Of a stretch of 43,817 nt of DNA, positions 9,195-17,284 are shown piece after piece (the stretch's first letter is position 1; each line of letters starts with the position of its first letter). A model generated the notes under the pieces. That model did not search any database, was not told the origin of the DNA, and saw nothing but the letters and a program-made list of their open reading frames with translations. The translations under genes were made by a program, and so were the position numbers. This DNA is from an uncultured Flavobacteriales bacterium. GTDB lineage: Bacteria > Bacteroidota > Bacteroidia > Flavobacteriales > Crocinitomicaceae. The stretch spans positions 1 to 43,817 of the forward strand of contig CAMLFH010000031.1 of assembly GCA_946479285.1 (NCBI GenBank), written 5' to 3'.

Positions 9195-10520
9195 ATGCGT
9201 CCGTTTTACTTGTTATTGAAATTTTCATTAAATATTTCATTCAGGCTCTTTTACAAACGTTTCATCGTATTACACAAACACAAAAAACGATTCGGCAGCA
9301 CGATTTACGTCAGTAATCATCCGAACTCATTCATGGATCCGATCCTGATAGGAACGGTCAACTATCCGATTGTGCATTTTATGACCCGCTCCGACGTATT
9401 TGTCTGGTGGCTGAAACCCATCTTATGGTCGGCACATATGCTTCCTATCTATCGTCAACACGATGGCGGCAACATGAAAGGAAAGAATACAGACGTTTTC
9501 AATAAAGTGAATCTATCCCTGAAAAAGGGACGCAATATCCTGATATTTGGAGAAGGATTTACGGATGATATTCCGATCCGAGGATTGAAATCGGTAAAAA
9601 AAGGTCCGGCGCGTATGGGTTTTGGCGCCCTTGAAGCCATTAACTGGAGCAAAAAGATTTACATTGCAGGAATTGGTGTAAGTTATACCGACAGGAACAT
9701 GATGGGTTCTGAATTCGTACTGGACAACGGCCCTAAAATCTGTTTAAACGATTACAAAGAAGCTTATCTTGAGAATCCAAATGTGGTGCTCAATGAAATC
9801 ACGAAACTGGTAGAGAAAAACATGCAGGATTGTATCATTTATGTAGCAAATCCTGCTCGTTATTCCTCCTTGTTGGAGGGAATTATGCAAATTACGCGTA
9901 AGGGGTATAATCATGCAAACCACGACGATTCTATCCCGTTGATTAAACGCTGGGAATATTCCAAAAATCTTGCTGGCTGGATCAATGAAAACGTAAGCGA
10001 TGAAAATACGGAAATCTTAGCGCTTCAAACCGATCTTGACGCATACTTCAACCTGGAAAAACGCCTGAAAGTCCAGGATCGTTTTGTAGCTGCCAAACAA
10101 CAGCCGGAACTTGTAAGCACCTTGAAAAACTGGGCTTACTTAATCCTCATGTGGCCTTTTGCAATAGCGGGTTTTCTTCACGGCTTTATTCCCTATATTG
10201 CTGCTAAAAAACTGACCGAAAAGATCATGAAACGGAAAGTTTTCTGGGGTTCGGTGAAAATGATGATGGCTATCATTATTGGTTGTATCTGCACAATTCC
10301 AATTATTGTTTTGGTTACTAAGTGGTATTTACCTCATTGGTCGCTGGGGATTTTGTATTTTTTCATTATCCCGGTATTGTGGCGTTTGAGTTATGAATAT
10401 GCACATCAATTCAAGGAAATTCAGATCAAACGAAAAATGAAATCGGTGGATCTGTCAAAATTTGTAGAGAAACGTGCAGAACTGGCGGAACGAATCAAAA
10501 AACTGGTTCCCGTTGCTTAA
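9195..10520 (+). CDS. PlsC-like lysophospholipid/glycerol-3-phosphate acyltransferase
   Basis: This 441-residue protein has an N-terminal LPLAT/PlsC domain. The catalytic motif appears as NHPNSFMDP near residue 42, with five rather than four residues between His and Asp, as in the GAT1/SCT1-like branch. An FGEGFTDD block near residue 118 and KKGPARMGFGALE correspond to the later acceptor and phosphate-binding motifs. The C-terminal third has several hydrophobic helices (about 315-400) and a basic tail, so it should be anchored in the inner membrane. It likely transfers an acyl group to a glycerolipid, but the substrate cannot be read from sequence. It is followed after 47 bases by the TPR/SpoIIE phosphatase gene. 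Confidence 0.85.
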   Translation: MRPFYLLLKFSLNISFRLFYKRFIVLHKHKKRFGSTIYVSNHPNSFMDPILIGTVNYPIVHFMTRSDVFVWWLKPILWSAHMLPIYRQHDGGNMKGKNTDVFNKVNLSLKKGRNILIFGEGFTDDIPIRGLKSVKKGPARMGFGALEAINWSKKIYIAGIGVSYTDRNMMGSEFVLDNGPKICLNDYKEAYLENPNVVLNEITKLVEKNMQDCIIYVANPARYSSLLEGIMQITRKGYNHANHDDSIPLIKRWEYSKNLAGWINENVSDENTEILALQTDLDAYFNLEKRLKVQDRFVAAKQQPELVSTLKNWAYLILMWPFAIAGFLHGFIPYIAAKKLTEKIMKRKVFWGSVKMMMAIIIGCICTIPIIVLVTKWYLPHWSLGILYFFIIPVLWRLSYEYAHQFKEIQIKRKMKSVDLSKFVEKRAELAERIKKLVPVA

Positions 10521-10567
10521 TCCATCAGAAAGATTAAATTTACCATGCACACTGAAAAATAAATACC

Positions 10568-12508
10568 TTGAGCCGATTATTACTCACTTGCTTTCTGCTT
10601 TGTCTAAGCATCAGCTGTTTCGGGCAATCTGCCAGCTACAAGGATCTTTTTGAACGGATCAGGCGAAGTCCTTCAGATACAACTACGATCAATACTTTCC
10701 TGGAAAAGATCAAAAAGGATGAAGGGGAAACGGAGTCGGTAGTTTTAAAAGCGGAACAATTTTATGCATTTATTGCGTCCACCAAAAGTCATCGGCACAT
10801 TGCCCAGATTGCTATTTTCATTGGAAGCAAATACAACAACACAGGTAACTATTCCCAGGCCCTGAAATACGAAATAGTTGCAGAAAAACGTCTGAAACGG
10901 ATTCCATTGACTCATCTGTTAGGTACAACCTACAGCCTGATGGGAAACACTTACCTGGCTTTAAAAAATGAGAAAAAGCAAAAGGAAAGCTTTGAGGATT
11001 GCTATAACATAGGTCTTCAGCTCAAAAATCAGATGACTATTGCTGTAGGAGCAACCGGATTGGGAAACTATTACAACAGTATTAAAGATTACAAGGCCTC
11101 AAACAGCTGGAATTACAAAGCTTTAGCACAATTCGACGCGATCCATAACGACCTGGCAAGTGGGATTATCCGCGTAAATATTGCCGCGAATTATCGCAAA
11201 CTCGGGCAGATGGGCAAAGCAAAAAAGATGCTTCGTGAATCTGAGAAAAACATTTTGTTGAGCGAAAATAATTATGCGAAACAAGGATTTCATTTAGAAG
11301 TCGGTGACCAGTTAATGGTTGAAAAAAAATACGCTGAAGCCGTTCCTGCCTATAAAAAAGGGCTCGAATTGGCACTTATAGACAAAGCCAATCACAACAT
11401 CTCAGATCTCAGCAAATCTTTGTCGGAAGCTTACGATAAAAATCATCAATACAAAGAATCCGTGGATGCGCTGAAATTGCATTTGCAGTACAAGGACAGT
11501 GTTTTCAACGAAACGAGTAATCAGCAGCTCCTTTCTATTGAAGAACAATACAAAACCGAAAAAAAAGACGCTGAAATCCTATTATTGAGTAAGACAAATG
11601 CCCTGAATGAAAGTGAACTGGACCGCAAGCAGTTTATGATCTGGGGGTTCGGGTTTACAGGGATTTTATTTGTCGGTGCAGGTTTCTTCCTGTTGAAATC
11701 CAATCGCAGAAAGAACAAGACTAATCAGCTTTTGGCCATAAAGAATACCATCATTGAAGAAAAACAGCAGGAAATCCTGAGCAGTATCAATTATGCCAAG
11801 CGCATTCAGTATACCCTGCTGGCAAATGATTCCCTGCTGGAGTCGCAACTAAAGAAACACTTTGTTCTCTTCCAGCCAAAAGATATCGTTTCCGGAGATT
11901 TTTACTGGGCCATTAAAACACAAACACACTTCTACCTGGCTGTTTGTGACTGCACCGGACATGGTGTTCCGGGAGCATTCATGAGTTTATTAAACATCAA
12001 CTTTCTCAAAGAAGCCATTACCGAGAAGCAGCTTGCCGATCCGGGAGTGATTCTTGACTTTGTGCGGAATCGCCTGATCGAAAACCTGGACCAGGAAAAA
12101 CACTTTGACGGAATGGACGGGATTCTCCTTTCCATGAACCTGGAAACAAGCGAGATTCAATATGCCGGAGCTAATAATGGGCCTGTCATTATCCGCAACG
12201 AAGAGATCATTGAACTGCCTTATGATAAAATGCCGGTTGGAAACGGAATTAAAACCAATACTTTCCAAACTCATCGCTTATTACACCAGGCCGGAGATTG
12301 GCTGTATCTCTTTACAGATGGTTATGCCGATCAATTTGGCGGACTAAAAGGTAAAAAATTCAAATACAGCAAGCTAAAGGAATTGCTTCTGAACACCAGT
12401 AAAAAGTCAGAAAATGAGCAGTATTCGATTTTGCGGGAGACATTCAGTCAGTGGAAATCCGATTTGGAGCAGGTGGATGATATTTGTGTTTTTGGGATCG
12501 GGTTGTGA
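10568..12508 (+). CDS. TPR-transmembrane-SpoIIE (PP2C-type) phosphatase
   Basis: At 646 residues, it starts with a signal sequence (RLLLTCFLLCLSISCFGQ) and an alpha-helical TPR-like region at about 30-340. A membrane helix follows at about 355-378, then a coiled-coil linker containing SSINYAKRIQYTLL, and a C-terminal SpoIIE/PP2C phosphatase domain at about 430-646. The metal-binding and catalytic motifs are present: KDIVSGDFYW, DCTGHGVPGAFM, TDGYADQFGG and DDICVFGI. Topology puts the TPRs outside and the phosphatase in the cytoplasm. The start is TTG: a TGA lies five codons upstream in frame, no ATG intervenes, and the signal peptide needs this start. By family it should dephosphorylate a serine/threonine target such as an anti-anti-sigma factor; none is encoded nearby. 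Its output module closely matches the one at 17285-21541. Confidence 0.88.
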   Translation: MSRLLLTCFLLCLSISCFGQSASYKDLFERIRRSPSDTTTINTFLEKIKKDEGETESVVLKAEQFYAFIASTKSHRHIAQIAIFIGSKYNNTGNYSQALKYEIVAEKRLKRIPLTHLLGTTYSLMGNTYLALKNEKKQKESFEDCYNIGLQLKNQMTIAVGATGLGNYYNSIKDYKASNSWNYKALAQFDAIHNDLASGIIRVNIAANYRKLGQMGKAKKMLRESEKNILLSENNYAKQGFHLEVGDQLMVEKKYAEAVPAYKKGLELALIDKANHNISDLSKSLSEAYDKNHQYKESVDALKLHLQYKDSVFNETSNQQLLSIEEQYKTEKKDAEILLLSKTNALNESELDRKQFMIWGFGFTGILFVGAGFFLLKSNRRKNKTNQLLAIKNTIIEEKQQEILSSINYAKRIQYTLLANDSLLESQLKKHFVLFQPKDIVSGDFYWAIKTQTHFYLAVCDCTGHGVPGAFMSLLNINFLKEAITEKQLADPGVILDFVRNRLIENLDQEKHFDGMDGILLSMNLETSEIQYAGANNGPVIIRNEEIIELPYDKMPVGNGIKTNTFQTHRLLHQAGDWLYLFTDGYADQFGGLKGKKFKYSKLKELLLNTSKKSENEQYSILRETFSQWKSDLEQVDDICVFGIGL

Positions 12509-12583
12509 TTGACTTTACGCCACCTCTTTAAATAAAAGCATTTATCCGAGTTTTTAAGAACAATTTTAGTGTTAGAGTATTCT

Positions 12584-12620
12584 CGAATTTCAAAATTCGC
12601 ATGTTCGCAAATTTGCGAAC
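12584..12620. repeat. Two adjacent palindromes between convergent genes
   Basis: CGAATTT-CA-AAATTCG (12584-12599) is followed three bases later by the perfect 18-base palindrome GTTCGCAAATTTGCGAAC (12603-12620). The rest of the 12509-12678 gap is AT-rich with no ORF. The location between converging gene ends fits a bidirectional transcription stop, but no strong T-run follows. A protein-binding palindrome is equally possible. Confidence 0.6.
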
Positions 12621-12678
12621 AGATTTATAGGCAAATTATTGACTTAGAATGGTTTATATTTTAAGTTTAACATTTTAT

Positions 12679-13044
12679 TCAGGCTAATTTTCGACCCAAA
12701 TAAACCATCGCAATACAAAAAATCACAGAGATCAGGATATTTAGAGTCGCAATGATCCACTGCCCTCGTTCCATCAATTCCAGGTTCTCTTTGGCAAAAG
12801 TAGAGAACGTACTGAATCCGCCGCAGATCCCAATGATCCAAAATGCCTGGAAAGCTTCTGCATTGGCGGGTTTTCCCTTCATCATAATCACCAAAAACAA
12901 GCCAACTAAGAAAGAGGCAAGAAGATTAGAAACCAGTGTTGCAAACGGAAAAACAGCTTTTGGGAATTTAAGAACCAAAGTACTTATTCCAAAACGCAGC
13001 AAGGAACCGATTCCACCTCCGAGGAAAACGTATAACACATTCAT
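12679..13044 (-). CDS. crcB: Fluoride channel CrcB/FluC
   Basis: This 121-residue, four-helix membrane protein exports fluoride as a dual-topology dimer. It shows GGGIGSLLRF at the N-terminus, the pore asparagine in ATLVSNLLASF, and the phenylalanine-box segment GGFSTFSTF, all diagnostic of the family. It begins two bases after the PAP2 phosphatase stop, so it is the last gene of the hpt-adk-obg-PAP2-crcB run. I saw no fluoride riboswitch upstream, as expected for an internal operon gene. Confidence 0.95.
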   Translation of the reverse strand: MNVLYVFLGGGIGSLLRFGISTLVLKFPKAVFPFATLVSNLLASFLVGLFLVIMMKGKPANAEAFQAFWIIGICGGFSTFSTFAKENLELMERGQWIIATLNILISVIFCIAMVYLGRKLA

Positions 13045-13046
13045 TC

Positions 13047-13631
13047 TTAAACCGATTTACGAGCGAAAATCAAATGATATACCTTCCAAAATACGAAAGC
13101 CCATAGAATTCCCCAAATTATGCCGCAGATCACATCCGACAGGTAATGCATGGTTAAATAGATTCTGCTGAGTCCAATCAAAGCTACGCAAAAGATCAGG
13201 ATCCATTTTAATTTCGGGTAAAACGGGCGTAAGAACAACCAACCCAATAAAGCTACAGCAGCATTATTCGAAGCATGCGAGGAAAAGAAACCGTATTGGC
13301 CTCCAAGGTATGTATGCCCATCCTCCATATAATAGTGCAGGTGTTTTTCCAGCAGTAAATTATGAGAAGGGCGGTAACGCATAATCGTATCTTTAAAAAA
13401 TAAAGTGGTCGTACTATCTACGATTGCAATCATCAATGAAACCATCACCAGGAAGATCAATGTTGTTTTCGTTCCCTTCTTTTTCCAAATAAAATAAATG
13501 AGCAGTATGTAAAAAGGAATCCATGTTACCGTCTGTGTGACATACCAGAAAAATTGATCTAAAAATGGGGTATTCCACCCATTCACTCCCAGAACAATAC
13601 TTCTGTCAATGGATTCCAGGTACTCAAACAT
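13047..13631 (-). CDS. PAP2-family membrane phosphatase
   Basis: This 194-residue inner-membrane protein has five to six hydrophobic helices. All three PAP2 motifs are present: K-x6-RP in KDTIMRYRP, the histidine motif in SSHASN (SSH instead of the usual PSGH), and SR-x5-H-x3-D in [12 protein letters not shown]. Family members remove phosphate from lipid phosphates such as undecaprenyl pyrophosphate or phosphatidate on the periplasmic face. The exact substrate is not readable. The start overlaps the end of obg by 8 bases, indicating translational coupling, and crcB follows directly. Confidence 0.9.
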   Translation of the reverse strand: MFEYLESIDRSIVLGVNGWNTPFLDQFFWYVTQTVTWIPFYILLIYFIWKKKGTKTTLIFLVMVSLMIAIVDSTTTLFFKDTIMRYRPSHNLLLEKHLHYYMEDGHTYLGGQYGFFSSHASNNAAVALLGWLFLRPFYPKLKWILIFCVALIGLSRIYLTMHYLSDVICGIIWGILWAFVFWKVYHLIFARKSV

Positions 13632-14616
13632 GATTCAAATGCTTCCAGATCATATCTTTCAATTCTGTGAGGCCTTGCTGTGCCACAGAAGAAATAAAGA
13701 CATGTGGTATTTTGGGTAAATCTTTGCTCATTGCTTCCCTCAACTCATCATCCAGCATATCTGATTTTGTAATTGCCAGCAAACGCTCTTTGTGCAAGAG
13801 TTCCGGATTATATAGTTTCAATTCGTTGAGCAATAATTTGTACTCTTGATGAATATCGTCCGAATCAGCAGGAACCATGAAAAGCAAACACGAATTGCGT
13901 TCAATGTGACGTAAAAAACGCAGTCCCAAACCTTTTCCTTCATGAGCTCCTTCAATAATTCCGGGAATATCTGCCATTACGAACGAACGGTAATCGCGGT
14001 ATTGGACAATTCCCAAATTTGGACGAAGCGTAGTAAACGGATAATCTCCAATCTCCGGTTTTGCGGAAGATAAAACAGAAAGCAGGGTGCTTTTTCCGGC
14101 ATTCGGTTTACCAACCAAACCAACGTCGGCAAGGATTTTCATTTCCAGGATCATCCAGCTTTCTCTTCCCGGTTCTCCCGGTTGTGCAAAGCGCGGTGTT
14201 TGGTAAGTAGACGATTTAAAATGATCGTTCCCTAAACCTCCGCGGCCACCGGGAACTAAAATTTTCTCTTCTCCCTCTTCCGTGATTTCGAACAAGGTTT
14301 CTCCTGTTTCAGCATCTTTCGCCAAAGTTCCAAGGGGAACTTCAATGAATGTGTCCCGACCCTGAGCACCTTTTTGCAACTGACCGGACCCATGTTCACC
14401 ATGACCGGCTTTCATATGCTTATTGTACTTCAAATGAAGCAGCGTCCACAACTGTTTATTCCCGCGAAGAATAATATGGCCTCCACGTCCTCCATCACCT
14501 CCATCCGGACCTCCCTGCGGAATGTACTTTTCACGTCGAAAATGCGCTGAACCGCCACCTCCGTTTCCGGAAGTACAGTGGATTTTCACATAGTCAACGA
14601 AATTATCTGATGCCAT
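13624..14616 (-). CDS. obg: GTPase Obg/CgtA
   Basis: This 330-residue ribosome-assembly GTPase has the glycine-rich Obg fold at residues about 1-158 ([27 protein letters not shown]). The G domain contains GKPNAGKS (G1), the TTLRPNLG switch, [16 protein letters not shown] (G3) and TKSD (G4, usually NK.D). It lacks the optional C-terminal OCT domain, matching the short form common in this phylum. It sits 169 bases after adk across a repeat-rich gap with a terminator-like hairpin, so some obg transcription may be separate from hpt-adk. Confidence 0.97.
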   Translation of the reverse strand: MASDNFVDYVKIHCTSGNGGGGSAHFRREKYIPQGGPDGGDGGRGGHIILRGNKQLWTLLHLKYNKHMKAGHGEHGSGQLQKGAQGRDTFIEVPLGTLAKDAETGETLFEITEEGEEKILVPGGRGGLGNDHFKSSTYQTPRFAQPGEPGRESWMILEMKILADVGLVGKPNAGKSTLLSVLSSAKPEIGDYPFTTLRPNLGIVQYRDYRSFVMADIPGIIEGAHEGKGLGLRFLRHIERNSCLLFMVPADSDDIHQEYKLLLNELKLYNPELLHKERLLAITKSDMLDDELREAMSKDLPKIPHVFISSVAQQGLTELKDMIWKHLNHV

Positions 14617-14633
14617 AATTTTTCTTTTGAAAA

Positions 14634-14720
14634 ATGTTCAAAAGGTTAAAGGGTTGAAGGAGTTCAACTTTTGAACCCGTTTGAACGCTTAAACTTTTGA
14701 ACTTGTTTGAACTGTTTGCA
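14634..14720. repeat. Imperfect TTGAAC/GTTCAA repeat cluster
   Basis: A 26-base unit starting cttttgaac occurs twice in tandem (14668-14693 and 14694-14719), each with a TTGAAC pair 10 bases apart. Inverted GTTCAA copies lie just upstream (14662-14667 and near 14636). The same core forms the arrays at the right end of the window. Function is unknown; it resembles spreading low-complexity intergenic repeats. Confidence 0.6.
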
Positions 14721-14738
14721 AACCTCCTAAGACTTGAA

Positions 14739-14763
14739 AACCGCACTCTGTTCGAATGCGGTT
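14739..14763 (-). terminator. Hairpin downstream of adk
   Basis: AACCGCA pairs with TGCGGTT across an 11-base loop. On the minus strand the stem ends in TTTTC. It is a weak terminator or attenuator between adk and obg. Confidence 0.45.
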
Positions 14764-14785
14764 AACGTCCCAATTGGTTTATGTA

Positions 14786-15358
14786 TTAATTATTGTCTAT
14801 TGCAGCGTATAATCTGTTCGTAATATCATCGATACTTCCGATTCCGTCTACTGCAGTATATTTTCCTTGTTTTTCGTAATAATCTTTCACCGGAGCTGTT
14901 TCATTTTTGTAAACATTGATTCGGTTTTGGATTACTTCCGGGTTTGCATCATCCGGTCTTCCGCTTACTTCAGCGCGTTTTTTCAAGCGTTCACGCAATT
15001 CATCTTCTGCCACTTCCAAACCAATCATCATAGTGATTCCGGTATTGATGGAAGCCAAAAAAGCATCCAATGCCTGCGCCTGTGCATTTGTTCTTGGAAA
15101 ACCGTCAAAGATGAAGCCTTTTGCACTCTCATGCTTCAACACTTCACTCTTCAGCATGTTAATTGTTACCTCATCCGGTACCAGGTTTCCCTGATCCATA
15201 TAACTTTTTGCCAATAAACCCAATTCGGTTTCTCCTTTGATGTTTGCACGGAAAATATCTCCTGTCGATAAGTGAGCCAGGTTGTATTTACCAATCAATC
15301 TTTCCGATTGTGTTCCTTTCCCTGCTCCGGGAGGGCCAAATAGTACGATGTTCAACAT
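14786..15358 (-). CDS. adk: Adenylate kinase
   Basis: This 190-residue cytoplasmic enzyme catalyses ATP + AMP = 2 ADP. Residues 8-16 form the P-loop GPPGAGKGT; LSTGD and DGFPRT mark the AMP-binding and core segments, and GRPDD lies in the LID region. The LID is short and has no zinc-binding cysteines, so this is the short form. It begins 11 bases after hpt and should be co-transcribed with it, pairing purine salvage with nucleotide balance. Confidence 0.97.
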   Translation of the reverse strand: MLNIVLFGPPGAGKGTQSERLIGKYNLAHLSTGDIFRANIKGETELGLLAKSYMDQGNLVPDEVTINMLKSEVLKHESAKGFIFDGFPRTNAQAQALDAFLASINTGITMMIGLEVAEDELRERLKKRAEVSGRPDDANPEVIQNRINVYKNETAPVKDYYEKQGKYTAVDGIGSIDDITNRLYAAIDNN

Positions 15359-15369
15359 ACGTTTTTCTT

Positions 15370-15912
15370 TTAATGGGATCCTTCTCCCTTTAGTTGATAA
15401 ATGTGTTCGGTATTTCTTCCCAATTCATTGTAGTCCAGGCCGTAACCTACTACAAATTTATCCGGAATTGAAAAACCTATATATGTTGGGGTATGTGTTC
15501 CTTTAAATGCTTCCGGTTTGAATAATAAAGTTGCTATTTCCAAACTTGCCGGTTTCTCCACTGATAAAAGGGTAAACAACTTCTCCATAGTGATCCCGGT
15601 GTCCACAATGTCTTCGAGAATAACGACATGTTTGTCTTTAACAGATTTCGTTAAACCGATAACCTCATCCACACGACCAGAAGAGTGCATTCCCTGATAA
15701 CTGCTCATTTTTACAAAGGTAATTTCGCAGGGCAAAGAGAAGCTTTTCATCAAATCAGCGGCAAACATAAATGCACCGTTAAGAACTGCAATGAATACAA
15801 CGTCCTTACCGGCATAATCCTGCTCTAATCGCGCAGCTAAAGCAGAAATCTCTTGCTGGATCTTTTCTTTTTGGATAAAAATCTCAAATGTTTTATCGTT
15901 GAGCTGAAGCAC
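15370..15912 (-). CDS. hpt: Hypoxanthine phosphoribosyltransferase
   Basis: This enzyme transfers phosphoribose from PRPP to hypoxanthine or guanine in purine salvage. With a GTG start at 15912 it is 180 residues, close to the family norm, and begins MLQLNDKTFEIFI. The PRPP-binding loop VVILEDIVDTGITM, the VLNGAFMFAADL segment and KMSSYQG are clear, as is the C-terminal VVGYGLDYNELGRN. The reading frame is open up to an ATG at 15975. That longer start is disfavoured: the extra residues are not family-like, and a perfect TACTTTTG promoter box (15934-15941) lies inside the extension. First gene of the hpt-adk-obg run. Confidence 0.93.
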   Translation of the reverse strand: MLQLNDKTFEIFIQKEKIQQEISALAARLEQDYAGKDVVFIAVLNGAFMFAADLMKSFSLPCEITFVKMSSYQGMHSSGRVDEVIGLTKSVKDKHVVILEDIVDTGITMEKLFTLLSVEKPASLEIATLLFKPEAFKGTHTPTYIGFSIPDKFVVGYGLDYNELGRNTEHIYQLKGEGSH

Positions 15913-15933
15913 TTTGTCGTCTAATTTTAAGTG

Positions 15934-15941
15934 CAAAAGTA
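15934..15941 (-). promoter_or_regulatory. -7 promoter box of hpt
   Basis: TACTTTTG on the minus strand matches TAnnTTTG perfectly, 21 bases before the GTG start at 15912. It decides the start codon, because it overlaps the N-terminal extension of the longest reading frame. Confidence 0.55.
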
Positions 15942-16049
15942 GGATTTTTGTCCCAATTATCGGCTTAAATGACAAAGAAATAGCTCAAAATTGAATTATT
16001 TCGTGGAATCTTACACAACAATTCGGTAACATCAATGAAATCACACTGA

Positions 16050-16083
16050 TTGAAATCAGATATGTTTAAACGAACTATCTTTG
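16050..16083 (+). promoter_or_regulatory. Promoter of purK, nearly leaderless
   Basis: TTG (16050-16052), a 23-base spacer, and a perfect TATCTTTG (16076-16083). The purK ATG begins only four bases after the box, so the transcript should start at or within a base or two of the start codon. Confidence 0.6.
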
Positions 16084-16087
16084 CATT

Positions 16088-17233
16088 ATGAAAAAACAAT
16101 GGAACGGAAACACGTATAAAGTTGGAATGCTTGGCGGCGGTCAGTTGGGCCGGATGTTTATCCAGGAAGCGCTTAATTATGATGTTCACGTGCATTGTTT
16201 GGACCCGGATGCAGACGCTCCGTGCAGGCATTTGGCCACTTCTTTTCAACATGGTTCCCTGCAGGATTATGAGACGGTTGTTCGGTTCGGAAGCGATAAA
16301 GATGTTATAACCGTAGAAATAGAACATGTCAACGTAGATGCACTTTACGAACTCGAAGACAGGGGAATTAAGGTTTTTCCGCAGCCCAATGTACTGGCTA
16401 TTGTTCAGGATAAAGGATTGCAAAAAGAATTTTATCAGCAAAACGAGCTGCCCACAGCAGATTTCACTCTTGTAGGAGGAAAAGAAGAATTAATCTCCAA
16501 AAACCTCCCCTTTCCTTACGTCTTGAAGTGGCGAAAAGGCGGATACGACGGAAAAGGTGTACAAATCATGAAATCTGCAGCTGATTTTGAAAATCTGATC
16601 GATACACCATACGTCATTGAACAATTAGTTCCTTTCAGCAAAGAATTATCGGTCATTGTTGCCCGGAATGAAGCAGGAGAAAGTGTTGTTTACCCAACGG
16701 TGGAATGTGAATTCAGTCCGGTGGCAAACCTGGTAGAATTCCTTTTTTCACCAGCCGAAATTTCGGAAGAAGTAGAAAAAAGAGCACGCGAAATAGCTCT
16801 GAAAGTAATCGATTCACTCCAGATGGTAGGGATCCTGGCGGTAGAACTTTTCCTGACTGCCGGAGATGAAATCCTGATCAACGAAATAGCTCCACGCCCG
16901 CACAACAGCGGTCATCATACCATTGAGTGCTGCTATACTTCCCAGTTTGAACAACATTTGAGAAGTATCGTAAATGCTCCGCTTGGATCCACCAAACTGA
17001 TTACTCCGGGAGTGATGATCAATTTATTGGGAGAACCGGGGTATGAAGGAATCGCTAAATATGAAAACCTGGAAAAAGTCATTGCCGGAGAAGGGGTGAG
17101 TGTTCATCTTTATGGAAAGCAAACAACCAAACCCTTTCGGAAAATGGGACATGTAACCATTTACGGCCCAAACCTGGATGAATTAAAATCAACAGGAAGA
17201 ATGGTTGCTAAAGAATTAAAAATCAAAGCCTAA
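16088..17233 (+). CDS. purK: N5-carboxyaminoimidazole ribonucleotide synthetase PurK
   Basis: This 381-residue ATP-grasp enzyme makes N5-CAIR from AIR, bicarbonate and ATP, feeding PurE. Family marks are GMLGGGQLGRMF at the N-terminus, LDPDADAPC, TVEIEHV, KWRKGGYDGKGV in the ATP-grasp loop, EQLVPFSKELSVIVAR, and INEIAPRPHNSGHHTIE at the metal and substrate site. It is divergent from hpt across about 170 bases carrying both promoters. Confidence 0.97.
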   Translation: MKKQWNGNTYKVGMLGGGQLGRMFIQEALNYDVHVHCLDPDADAPCRHLATSFQHGSLQDYETVVRFGSDKDVITVEIEHVNVDALYELEDRGIKVFPQPNVLAIVQDKGLQKEFYQQNELPTADFTLVGGKEELISKNLPFPYVLKWRKGGYDGKGVQIMKSAADFENLIDTPYVIEQLVPFSKELSVIVARNEAGESVVYPTVECEFSPVANLVEFLFSPAEISEEVEKRAREIALKVIDSLQMVGILAVELFLTAGDEILINEIAPRPHNSGHHTIECCYTSQFEQHLRSIVNAPLGSTKLITPGVMINLLGEPGYEGIAKYENLEKVIAGEGVSVHLYGKQTTKPFRKMGHVTIYGPNLDELKSTGRMVAKELKIKA

Positions 17234-17258
17234 ATACGTTTATTTACTCTTTAATTAC

Positions 17259-17266
17259 TACCTTTA
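17259..17266 (+). promoter_or_regulatory. Possible -7 box of the sensor phosphatase gene
   Basis: TACCTTTA matches TAnnTTTG at seven of eight positions, 18 bases before the TTG start at 17285. No TTG element is evident upstream. Confidence 0.3.
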
Positions 17267-17284
17267 ACCCCCATTTAAGAACTA

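Noticed and set aside
13020..13060. Fluoride riboswitch before crcB
   Set aside because: Only two bases separate the PAP2 stop from the crcB start, and nothing resembling the riboswitch core was seen.
12752..13171. 139-codon plus-strand ORF
   Set aside because: It is antisense to crcB and the PAP2 gene, both with clear motifs.
15965..16441. 158-codon minus-strand ORF
   Set aside because: It lies opposite purK, has no recognisable family, and purK is unambiguous on the other strand.
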